A stretch of DNA of 21,378 nt from JAKOVR01 sp031415655. GTDB taxonomy: Bacteria > Actinomycetota > Acidimicrobiia > Acidimicrobiales > Acidimicrobilacustridaceae. The notes under the pieces were generated by a model, which worked only from the letters and a program-made list of their open reading frames with translations, searched no databases and was not told the DNA's origin. Where the stretch lies: positions 1 to 21,378 of the forward strand of contig JANOSD010000153.1 of assembly GCA_031415655.1 (NCBI GenBank), read 5' to 3'. Of the stretch, positions 15,013-21,376 are shown piece by piece (position 1 is the first letter of the stretch; every line of letters begins with the position of its first letter). The translations under genes were made by a program, and so were the position numbers.

Positions 15013-15021
15013 GGATTCCGA

Positions 15022-16203
15022 TCAGGTCGAAGGGGTGGGTTGTTGACGGTCTCGGTCGCTTTGGCGATGACCGTCACGGTGCCTGGCCTTGGCCGAGAGA
15101 GGAATCGTACGACCCCGCCACTCCACCTGCCGACGAACAACGGTCAGCCACATCGACCGAGCAAACACCACGAGGAAAATGCCGAGCGTCGCCGGATAGA
15201 AGAGGACAGGGAACAAACCGAAGTTCCCGAGTTGTCGGAGCATCGTGCGGAACTGGAACGCGAACACGGCGAAACAGGTGGCGGCGAAAACCAGCGACGC
15301 CCCTTCGAATCCCCAGGCTTGTTCGATCACCGTTTGCACACTCGCAAGCGCCGCCGTGACCCAGATGGCAACGAGGCCCATGCGGGTGATCGGTACCGAC
15401 GCCGCACCGCTGGCGAAGTTCTTGGACCACCCCTCTACCAATTGCCCCAGACCTTCGGGGTACATGCGGAACGACACGGATGGCCCACCGCCGATGGCGG
15501 CAACGGGAAGGTCGTGCTCTCGAAATGCCCGAGCCAGCGCCAAATCTTCCACGATCTCCGAGCGAACGCCACCGTGGCCGCCGACACGCTCGTAGTCGGC
15601 CCGGGTACACGCCAGAACCGGACCGAACGCGCCGATGCTCGCCCCGTCGCGGCGGGGGCTGGCGGCACCGACCCCCATGAACCCGATGATATTGAACAAC
15701 GCCGAGAACCGTTCATAGGCCCGTTCCATAAGGTGGTAGGGCTGCACCGAAACCAGACCCCCGCGGTGGCGCGCCTCCTGCACCACCTTGGCGAGACCGT
15801 CGGCGTCGAGGTGTACATCGGCGTCGAGCAATACGAGAAGGGGTGCTGTGGTGGACCGAACACCCTGGTCACACGCCCACGATTTTCCCGTCCACCCCGG
15901 CGGCAATGGCTCCCCGGCGACCAGGGTCACGTCGGGGTAGCGCTTCACGATGGCCGCAGTGGCATCGGTGGAAAGGTCGTCGACCACCACGATCTCCGCC
16001 GGGCGGAACGATTGCGCCTGGAGGCTGGTGAGGAGGCGCCCGATTGAAAGCTCTTCGTTGCGAGCAGGGATCACGATGGCGACTGGCGTTTGCGGGTCGT
16101 TGTTTGTACGCGATGAGCCGATCACGCCGAGGCGAGGGACCCGCCACAGCAGGAACCACCCCGCGGACCAACCGATAGCCAGAATCGCAACACGCACGTC
16201 CAT
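15022..16203 (-). CDS. crtQ: CrtQ-like family 2 glycosyltransferase
   Basis: The 393-residue protein has an N-terminal membrane helix (about 4-20), a GT-A domain (about 40-270) and three or four C-terminal helices (about 280-365). Nucleotide-sugar residues are present: PARNE (46-50), VVDDLSTD with D75/D76, and the metal-binding LLDADVH with D127/D129. The catalytic-type acid pair is E219-D220. The block PPGWTGKSWACDQG (101-114) is typical of 4,4'-diaponeurosporenoate glycosyltransferases (CrtQ), and pairing with a CrtO-type acyltransferase strengthens that call. The basic, polar C-terminus (RHRDGHRQSDRDRQQ) is unusual. The ATG at 16203 has AGGA very close to it. It heads a run with crtO and the hybrid kinase and is divergent from ppa. 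A hopanoid or other lipid acceptor cannot be excluded. Confidence 0.8.
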   Translation of the reverse strand: MDVRVAILAIGWSAGWFLLWRVPRLGVIGSSRTNNDPQTPVAIVIPARNEELSIGRLLTSLQAQSFRPAEIVVVDDLSTDATAAIVKRYPDVTLVAGEPLPPGWTGKSWACDQGVRSTTAPLLVLLDADVHLDADGLAKVVQEARHRGGLVSVQPYHLMERAYERFSALFNIIGFMGVGAASPRRDGASIGAFGPVLACTRADYERVGGHGGVRSEIVEDLALARAFREHDLPVAAIGGGPSVSFRMYPEGLGQLVEGWSKNFASGAASVPITRMGLVAIWVTAALASVQTVIEQAWGFEGASLVFAATCFAVFAFQFRTMLRQLGNFGLFPVLFYPATLGIFLVVFARSMWLTVVRRQVEWRGRTIPLSAKARHRDGHRQSDRDRQQPTPST

Positions 16204-16324
16204 GTTCCTATCGTCCCATGCCGACCGGCCATTGCCACCGTTTCAGACCGAAATTTTCTCGAACACGCGGCCCACTAGCCCTTTCGGTGACGGTGGCGGC
16301 CGCCTTGTCCGCAATACTTGGCCT

Positions 16325-16855
16325 ATGACCGATGACTCATCGCCCGCTGATCCTGCCGCCGAAACCGATCTTGTGGTGGCGGTCGTGGAGATCCCCCGCG
16401 GGAGCCGCAACAAGTACGAAATCGATCATGATACCGGTGAGATTTGGCTCGATCGACGCCTATTCAGTGCCACGGTGTATCCGGCCGACTACGGCTTCAT
16501 CCCGAATACTCTCGCCGAGGACGGCGATCCGCTTGATATCCTCGTACTGCTCGAGGACCCAACGTTTCCGGGGTGTCGGGTGCACGCACGGCCGGTCGGC
16601 ATGCTCGCTATGGAAGATGAAAAAGGCATCGACACCAAACTCATTGCGGTCGAGCCAAACGAACCGCGCTACCGCGACTGCATGGAACTCACCGATATCC
16701 AACCCGAGTTGTTGGCAGAAATCCAGCACTTCTTCGAGGTCTACAAGATGCTTGAACCGGGCAAATACTCCGTCACCGGCGAGTATCACGGCCGCGAGGA
16801 TGCGTGGAATGAAATCCGCGCCTGCCGTGACCGGTATCCCGGAACCGGCCACTAG
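16325..16855 (+). CDS. ppa: Inorganic pyrophosphatase, family I
   Basis: This cytoplasmic enzyme hydrolyses pyrophosphate to two phosphates and so drives biosynthetic reactions. The 176-residue protein has the family I signatures: EIPRGSRNKYEID, YPADYGFIPNT, EDGDPLDILVL (the metal-binding DxDPxD block), DEKGIDTKLIAV and the C-terminal FFEVYKMLEPGKY. The length is typical of bacterial hexameric enzymes. The open frame extends far upstream to about 15950 over the crtQ gene, but homology begins only after the ATG at 16325. A -10-like AATACT ends 6 bases before that ATG and there is no ribosome site, which suggests a leaderless message. It is divergent from crtQ across a 121-base gap. It is a housekeeping gene and need not share the neighbours' function. 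Confidence 0.97.
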   Translation: MTDDSSPADPAAETDLVVAVVEIPRGSRNKYEIDHDTGEIWLDRRLFSATVYPADYGFIPNTLAEDGDPLDILVLLEDPTFPGCRVHARPVGMLAMEDEKGIDTKLIAVEPNEPRYRDCMELTDIQPELLAEIQHFFEVYKMLEPGKYSVTGEYHGREDAWNEIRACRDRYPGTGH

Positions 16856-17067
16856 AGGCGTGACCCAGTAACGCTTCGAGAAGCGGATTCCGAGCCACGG
16901 TTCGAAGCCTCGCAAGGACGCAACGTCGAAAGCCCCCTTGTTCTGGGCGGTGAGACGGAGGACACCGCGAGAAAAGAAAAGCTGGCCGGAGGACGCCGAA
17001 TGGTTACTGGGACACGCTCCTCGCCTTAAGCCAACCCGCTTAACCGGCGCTGTGCCAGAATCAGCGA
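16856..17067. other. Intergenic region between ppa and the secreted protein gene
   Basis: A small hairpin (CGCTT / AAGCG, loop CGAG, 16872-16885) follows the ppa stop and may help end transcription, though it lacks a T-run. The gene at 17068 has no ribosome site, and a -10-like CAGAAT ends 8 bases before its ATG, so its message is probably leaderless. No RNA gene or riboswitch could be supported. Confidence 0.4.
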
Positions 17068-19716
17068 ATGCGCAAACTGGCTGCCTGCGGGCTGGCAGTG
17101 CTGCTCGTGGGATCGGGGCCACTCGGGTTCAACTCTTCGGCCAGCGCTGCTACCAACGTCATCGCCGTCACCACTACGGCGGACTCGGTCGATCCCAACG
17201 ACGGCCTCACGTCGTTACGCGAAGCCGTTGGCCTCGCCAATCCGTCGGCTGATCCCGTGCTGATCGCCTTGGTACCGGGCGCCACCCACACCCTCGACAA
17301 CTGCGGGCTGACGATCGCCACAACGGCGCCGACCACGATCTCCGGCAATGGCGCCACCATAAAGATCACGTGCGCAACCTCCCCTGGCATCTCCGCAACT
17401 GCATCGACATCGCCACTCCGCCTCACCGACCTCACCATTGAGGGCGCCGGGATACTTGCCAGTGTGGCCATCCTTACCGAACGCCCACTGACGGCCTCGA
17501 CGGTTGCCCTGAGCAATGCTCGGGCCGGTATCGTCGCCCCCGCCGCCGATGCCGATGTCGACCTTCTCCGTGCCACCATCTCGGGAACTGGCACAGGAAT
17601 CACCATTGGTGACGTCAACGGCCCGACACCGCCGACCGCCGCTACCGCCAGGCTCCGGATAACCGAATCGGCGATACGCGACAACGCGAGTGATTACTCA
17701 TCATCGGGCGGCATCGTCGGGCCACGGGCTCAGGTGACAGTCGCCCGATCCACGATCAACGGAAATACCACCCGTTTGGGCGGGGTCCTCGCCTACGACC
17801 TCACCATGACCGACAGCGTCGTAGAAAACAACGTCGGGGTTGTCGCCGGCGGGATGGAAGTGAACGGCTCGGCTCTCGTCCGCCGGTCGCTGGTCCGGGC
17901 CAACGGCGGAACGTTGGTGGGCAGTAGCTCGTATGTTGGTGGCTTTTTGGGGCGAGGTTTGATCGAAGACTCCACCATTTCGGACAACGACGGCACGATG
18001 ATCGGCGGCATTGCATCCCTTGGACCACTCATCATCCGCAACAGCACTGTTTCCGGCAACCAAGGCAGGATCGGGGGCGCCGGGAACCTCGGAACGGATT
18101 CTTCGATCGTCATCGAGGACAGCACGTTCTCCCACAATCTCGGCGGGCAGTCCCCGCCACTAAACCCGAGCACACCGCCCGCTCACGACCTCGGTACCAG
18201 CTTCGGCGACTACGCCACATCCGTTTCGGTGACTCGATCGGTGCTCGGGAGTGCCGGTCCCGGTGTCCCCACGTGTCTCGTGGCCGACAGCACCACCACG
18301 CCTCCGGTCCCCGGGTCGATCGCCTCCGGTGGCTTCACGCTCGCCGCTGACGATTCGTGCGGCGATGTTGGGAAAGCCCCGGGCGATATGCCCAACGCCG
18401 GAGATCCGCGCCTCCCACCACTTGCGGACAACGGCGGGCCCACCCCAACCCACATCCCCACCACCATCCTGCGTGATCGCATTCCCGCGTCCGTCAGCCG
18501 CCCGCTATCCGATCAGCGCGGCATTCCCCGATCCGCGCATTCGGACATCGGTGCCGTCGACGCCGACTATGGGCCCTTCTACGGCCTCTACAATCCAATC
18601 ACCCCGAACCGCATCTACGACTCGCGGCCGATCGCTCTTCCGCTCGGTCCCGGAGAAACCCGAAACATCCTCGTAGACGGACTGGGCGGCATCCCCCGTT
18701 ACCGCGCCAGCACTGTCGCAGTAAACGTCACGGTCACGAACACCACCGATACCTCACATCTCTCGGTCTGGGCGGCGGGTGGAACTCCGTCCGCGACGTC
18801 GAGCCTGAATTGGGACGCAGGCGATACGCAGGCGAACTTTGTCGTGGCCTCGGTGGGAGAAGGTGGAGCCATAGCGGTACGGAACAACTCCGGTACCGCC
18901 CACGTGATCCTCGACGTCGTCGGCTGGTTCGAACGCGAATACACACCCCAGTCCGTCGGATTTACGCCGCTACCACCCACACGCGCACTCGACACGCGCA
19001 CCACCACGCCGATTGGTCCCGGCGAACAACGGTCACTCGTCGTGGCCGGCCTCCACGGCGTTCCCGCTGACGCCATCGCTGTTGCCGTCACGCTCACCGG
19101 CGTACGGCCCAGTTTCGATACCCACCTCACCGCCGGTGCCGCCGGCCTACCGCTACCGTCCGTGTCACAACTCAACATCCCGGGGGGCGCTGTCGCGGCC
19201 AACCTTGCGTGGATTCCGATCGGAGCCGGAGGAGCCATCACGATCGGCAACAATACCGGCGAGGTAGATGTTCTCGTAGACATCGCGGGCGCCTTCTCCG
19301 AGACTTCGAACTTCCGCTATCAGGCAGTTGACGGGCGATGGCTCGACACGCGCTACTCCACACCGTTCGGCCCGGGCACGACCCGACGCCTGGTAATCGG
19401 GAGCCACTTGCTTCGCGAACGAAAGGTGGCGGTTGTCGGCAACGCCATCATCATTCGTCCCAGCCAGGAAACCCACCTTTCGCTCGGACCCACTCCCGGT
19501 CCGGTTTCCGAGGTGTCGAACCTCAACCTTGATGCCGGAAACATTCGAGCGGGTGCCTTCACGGCGGCGCTCGGCCCCGTGTATGACTACGTTCCCGAGG
19601 GAGACTTTAACCCGAACAGTTACCGTTTCGATGGTATCCTCGCCCGCAACAACGCTGGCCAAACCGACATCGTCATCGACGTCCAAGGCTGGTTTGTTGA
19701 ACCGGCGGGCGGCTGA
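17068..19716 (+). CDS. Secreted beta-helix protein with choice-of-anchor-Q region and three C-terminal repeats
   Basis: The 882-residue protein has a signal peptide at 1-28, with likely cleavage after ASA. Near the N-terminus, LTSLREAVGLAN (47-58) matches the CSLREA motif except that Thr replaces its Cys. Residues about 80-395 contain many short strands with repeated xSTISxNxG-type turns, fitting a right-handed parallel beta-helix. Residues about 446-500 (PLADNGGPTPTHIP, DQRGIPRSAHSDIGAVD) match the choice-of-anchor-Q type end. Three domains of about 115 residues follow, at about 505-622, 628-743 and 746-877. Each has an Arg-x-hydrophobic-Asp-x-Arg start, a GPGE/T turn, a THL strand, an SxLN turn and a VxxDVxGWF-like end. 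This repeat is frequent in secreted actinobacterial proteins, and its function is unknown to me. A surface or matrix role is inferred. Confidence 0.85.
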   Translation: MRKLAACGLAVLLVGSGPLGFNSSASAATNVIAVTTTADSVDPNDGLTSLREAVGLANPSADPVLIALVPGATHTLDNCGLTIATTAPTTISGNGATIKITCATSPGISATASTSPLRLTDLTIEGAGILASVAILTERPLTASTVALSNARAGIVAPAADADVDLLRATISGTGTGITIGDVNGPTPPTAATARLRITESAIRDNASDYSSSGGIVGPRAQVTVARSTINGNTTRLGGVLAYDLTMTDSVVENNVGVVAGGMEVNGSALVRRSLVRANGGTLVGSSSYVGGFLGRGLIEDSTISDNDGTMIGGIASLGPLIIRNSTVSGNQGRIGGAGNLGTDSSIVIEDSTFSHNLGGQSPPLNPSTPPAHDLGTSFGDYATSVSVTRSVLGSAGPGVPTCLVADSTTTPPVPGSIASGGFTLAADDSCGDVGKAPGDMPNAGDPRLPPLADNGGPTPTHIPTTILRDRIPASVSRPLSDQRGIPRSAHSDIGAVDADYGPFYGLYNPITPNRIYDSRPIALPLGPGETRNILVDGLGGIPRYRASTVAVNVTVTNTTDTSHLSVWAAGGTPSATSSLNWDAGDTQANFVVASVGEGGAIAVRNNSGTAHVILDVVGWFEREYTPQSVGFTPLPPTRALDTRTTTPIGPGEQRSLVVAGLHGVPADAIAVAVTLTGVRPSFDTHLTAGAAGLPLPSVSQLNIPGGAVAANLAWIPIGAGGAITIGNNTGEVDVLVDIAGAFSETSNFRYQAVDGRWLDTRYSTPFGPGTTRRLVIGSHLLRERKVAVVGNAIIIRPSQETHLSLGPTPGPVSEVSNLNLDAGNIRAGAFTAALGPVYDYVPEGDFNPNSYRFDGILARNNAGQTDIVIDVQGWFVEPAGG

Positions 19717-19774
19717 GCACACCATCAACCGGATTGTTGCGCCGACCACGGAACCTACGCCCAACTCCGGTACC

Positions 19775-19810
19775 CGCTTGGGCCGCTTGGGCCGCTTGGG
19801 CCGCTTGGGC
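19775..19810. repeat. Four perfect 9-bp tandem repeats
   Basis: CGCTTGGGC is repeated four times without change. The copies are identical, so the array is recent or actively maintained by slippage. It lies about 60 bases after the stop of the secreted-protein gene. Confidence 0.9.
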
Positions 19811-19860
19811 GGACGAATTCGTGGGTGTGCGTTTGTTCGAGTGGCGAACGACCAATGCCG

Positions 19861-19909
19861 AACCGGGTTGCAGTCAACCCCCGACACGGGGTTCCGTTGC
19901 AACACGGTT
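19861..19909. other. 49-base imperfect palindrome between convergent genes
   Basis: Three nested arm pairs share one centre near 19885: AACCG/CGGTT (19861-19865, 19905-19909), GTTGCA/TGCAAC (19867-19872, 19898-19903) and AACCCC/GGGGTT (19876-19881, 19888-19893), giving 17 pairs around a 6-base loop. As RNA it folds the same way from both strands, which suits a bidirectional terminator, but there is no T-run on either side. Confidence 0.6.
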
Positions 19910-20007
19910 CACGCTCGATGAGCTTCTGGTCGGACCACACGATCCGGCTGAACGCCCGTATGGCCGCGCACCGGTTGGTGCACGCACCGATTCACGGAAT
20001 CGACGGC

Positions 20008-20565
20008 TCAGGGATGCGTGGTATAGCTGCGGTAGACGGCGATGAGCGATGCACGCTGATCGTCGGCCAGGCGGGGATCCGCAAGAATCGCCGACTCCAC
20101 GTCGGCGGGGCGAGATGCATCCCCATTGGGATCCGGTTCGAGCACCCCGGCCCGCACCAGCATTGTTTCCACACTCAGGTTGAGTGCCACGGCGATCGAT
20201 CGGAGCACCCGAACCGACGGTTCGTGAAGGCCGCGTTCGATCTGGCTCAGGTAGGGGTTGCTGACGTTGGTGACCGAGGCCAGGTCTCGTAGCGACATCT
20301 GGTTTTGTTTGCGCTGCGTGCGGATGAACTCGCCCAGCGTCTTGAGTTGCTCGCGGACGGGGTCGAGAGCAACGTCGATTGCGACGTCAACGATGGAACC
20401 ACCGCTTTCCGGATCGTTCCCGTTGGGCATCGGCGCCGCAGGGTCGACCGCATCGTCAAATCCTTGAGGAGTCTTGGAGCAATCGATGCCGTCGTCGCCC
20501 ACGCCCGCTTCGGCAGTAACACGCTCCCGGGTGTCTACCTCACCTGCGTCGGACAGTTCGCTCAC
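20008..20565 (-). CDS. Cro/CI (XRE) family transcriptional regulator
   Basis: The 185-residue protein has an acidic 70-residue N-terminal extension, then a helix-turn-helix domain at about 76-132. Its core LGEFIRTQRKQNQMSLRDLASVTNVSNPYLSQIERG continues into EPSVRVLRSIAVALNLS. The tail (155-182) includes ILADPRLADDQRASLIAVYRSY. The domain and tail resemble the mycobacterial Rv0474 regulator, which stands next to hbhA; here the gene is divergent from a small Lys-tailed helical protein, a similar pairing. The GTG at 20565 has a GGAGA site 5 bases before it. It probably controls the divergent gene: that promoter carries a CAAGCA-TGCTTG dyad over its -35. The Rv0474 comparison is from memory. Confidence 0.92.
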   Translation of the reverse strand: MSELSDAGEVDTRERVTAEAGVGDDGIDCSKTPQGFDDAVDPAAPMPNGNDPESGGSIVDVAIDVALDPVREQLKTLGEFIRTQRKQNQMSLRDLASVTNVSNPYLSQIERGLHEPSVRVLRSIAVALNLSVETMLVRAGVLEPDPNGDASRPADVESAILADPRLADDQRASLIAVYRSYTTHP

Positions 20566-20618
20566 GGGTTCTCCATCGGTCGCAACCCCCTCGCACGGTA
20601 GTGGTTACGAGACCAGAA

Positions 20619-20632
20619 GTGACGAACGTCAC
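20619..20632. promoter_or_regulatory. CRP-like site in the XRE/phasin-like divergent promoter
   Basis: GTGACG and CGTCAC flank 2 bases, so the site reads GTGA-N6-TCAC, the core of the CRP-family consensus. Its centre at 20625.5 is about 64 bases upstream of the predicted start of the phasin-like transcript, near the usual class I activator position. Confidence 0.5.
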
Positions 20633-20643
20633 GCAAACTATTT

Positions 20644-20683
20644 CAAGCAAGTGCTTGACTTGAGCGACAATGCTTGATTTACT
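20644..20683 (+). promoter_or_regulatory. Promoter of the phasin-like gene with overlapping operator
   Basis: TTGACT (20655-20660) and TTTACT (20678-20683), spaced by 17 bases, form a sigma-A-type promoter. An inverted repeat CAAGCA-AG-TGCTTG (20644-20657) overlaps the -35, and a third TGCTTG half-site (20671-20676) sits in the spacer, 19 bases from the first. This layout suggests repression, most simply by the divergent XRE protein. Confidence 0.6.
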
Positions 20684-20773
20684 ACGCATAACGACTTGCG
20701 CAGCAATCACGCCGTCCGCCCGTCGAACCACATTCCATCGCAGAGTTTCTGCCACGCCTACCGGAGGCAATCC

Positions 20774-21103
20774 ATGTCCACCGTTACCACCAAGATCACC
20801 GAAGCTCAGGAAAAGGCTCTCGAGGCCGTCACCAAAACGCAAGAGCCGATGATCGACACGGTCAAAAAGATCATCGATGCCGTTGAGGGTCGGGTCCCCG
20901 AACTCAAGGTTTCTCTGGGCGACAACCTTCCCGACCTCACCTCGTTCGTCGATGCCCAGTACGCCTTCGCCGGCAAGGTGCTCGACAACCAGCAGAAGTT
21001 CATTCTGGCCATCATCGAGGCACTGAAGCCCGTCACGGAGAAGGTTATCGAGGCCAAGCCCAAGGCAAAGGTCGTCAAGAAGGCCACCGCTGCGGCGGCC
21101 TGA
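20774..21103 (+). CDS. Small phasin/HbhA-like helical protein with Lys-rich tail
   Basis: This 109-residue protein is almost wholly helical. Residues 5-38 and 56-93 form two amphipathic helices separated by VPELKVSLGDNLPDL, and FVDAQYAFAGKVLDNQQKFI resembles the helices of phasins and of mycobacterial heparin-binding haemagglutinin (HbhA). The last 24 residues hold seven lysines and end in alanines, like the Lys/Ala-rich tail of HbhA but shorter. Proteins of this kind coat storage granules or lipid bodies, or lie at the surface and bind polyanions. There is no signal peptide, which is also true of HbhA. A GGAGG site lies 6 bases before the ATG, and the promoter is strong, so high expression is likely. 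Whether it is a granule or a surface protein cannot be decided from sequence. Confidence 0.8.
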   Translation: MSTVTTKITEAQEKALEAVTKTQEPMIDTVKKIIDAVEGRVPELKVSLGDNLPDLTSFVDAQYAFAGKVLDNQQKFILAIIEALKPVTEKVIEAKPKAKVVKKATAAAA

Positions 21104-21139
21104 GACTCACCCAGTTCCCCCAAAACCGGCCGGCGCTGA

Positions 21140-21159
21140 GGCGAAACCCCCCTTTCGCC
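21140..21159 (+). terminator. Hairpin 1 with C6 loop
   Basis: GGCGAAA / TTTCGCC is a perfect 7-bp stem with a loop of six C, 37 bases after the phasin-like stop. There is no T-run, so intrinsic termination is uncertain. Confidence 0.6.
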
Positions 21160-21182
21160 CCGCCAGCCACCCAAACGACCTG

Positions 21183-21200
21183 ACGACACCCCCCTGTCGT
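21183..21200 (+). other. Hairpin 2 with C6 loop
   Basis: ACGACA / TGTCGT is a perfect 6-bp stem with a loop of six C. Compared with hairpin 1, two stem positions change on both arms so that pairing is kept (G-C to A-T and A-T to C-G). Confidence 0.6.
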
Positions 21201-21207
21201 TGGTCTC

Positions 21208-21242
21208 CCACGAGGACCGGCTCCCCCCGCTGGTCCACGTGG
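21208..21242 (+). other. Hairpin 3 with TC6 loop
   Basis: CCACG / CGTGG, one A-A mismatch, then GGACCGGC / GCTGGTCC (8 pairs including one G-T), enclose a loop of T plus six C. It is the longest of the three hairpins. Confidence 0.6.
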
Positions 21243-21250
21243 TCGTTTTC

Positions 21251-21298
21251 CACCCAAACCCCCTCCCACCCAAACCCCCTCCCACCAAAACCCCCTCC
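21251..21298. repeat. Three 16-bp C-rich tandem repeats
   Basis: CACCCAAACCCCCTCC occurs twice without change and a third time with one substitution (CACCAAAACCCCCTCC). The minus strand reads as runs of 3 to 5 G separated by 1 to 3 bases, a strong G-quadruplex pattern. Confidence 0.9.
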
Positions 21299-21363
21299 AA
21301 CAGGTTTTTGGTAGGGGGGTCGCCTCAGTTGTGTTGCGGCTGCCCAACCAAAAAACAGAGTGT

Positions 21364-21376
21364 GGGGGGGGGGGGG
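21364..21376. other. Run of 13 G at the window end
   Basis: A homopolymer of 13 G lies 2 bases from the end of the sequence. Such a run at an end often marks a place where sequencing or assembly stopped, so its length should not be trusted. Confidence 0.7.

Larger units (their letters stand above)
19717..20007. other. Convergent intergenic region with repeats and dyads
   Basis: About 290 bases separate the stops of two convergent genes. It holds four 9-bp repeats (19775-19810), a CGAATTCG palindrome (19814-19821), a small hairpin GTTCG/CGAAC (19835-19849) and a 49-base dyad (19861-19909). No gene is supported; the open frames here depend on the repeats. Confidence 0.6.
21136..21328. other. 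C-rich hairpin and repeat cluster closed by an inverted repeat
   Basis: The outer arms are CTGAGGCG (21136-21143) and CGCCTCAG (21321-21328), with C6 (21147-21152) opposite G6 (21314-21319). Inside lie three hairpins whose loops hold exactly six C, and three 16-bp C-rich repeats. The plus strand from 21110 to 21300 is C-rich and G-poor, as in Rho-loading sites, so this may be a Rho-dependent terminator for the phasin-like gene. The minus strand would carry G-quadruplex-prone sequence. Confidence 0.65.

Noticed and set aside
15950..16324. Upstream extension of the pyrophosphatase frame
   Set aside because: It runs antisense over crtQ and has no pyrophosphatase homology; the ATG at 16325 gives a normal-length enzyme.
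16899..16911. tRNA T-loop-like GGTTCGAAGCC
   Set aside because: The stem beyond two pairs fails and no acceptor, D or anticodon arms are present.
16856..17067. Possible c-di-GMP (GEMM) riboswitch, because of a GGACGCAAC stretch near 16915
   Set aside because: The string recalls the GGACGCAAAG core, but the expected tetraloop/receptor and flanking stems could not be drawn, and the downstream start looks leaderless.
19165..19905. 246-codon minus-strand open frame with repeated Pro-Lys-Arg units
   Set aside because: It lies antisense to the secreted-protein gene, and its repeats are simply the 9-bp intergenic array read in frame.
19835..19909. Integron attC-like site
   Set aside because: The nested inverted repeat is suggestive, but no GTTRRRY/RYYYAAC core pair is present in the right places and there is no integrase or cassette.
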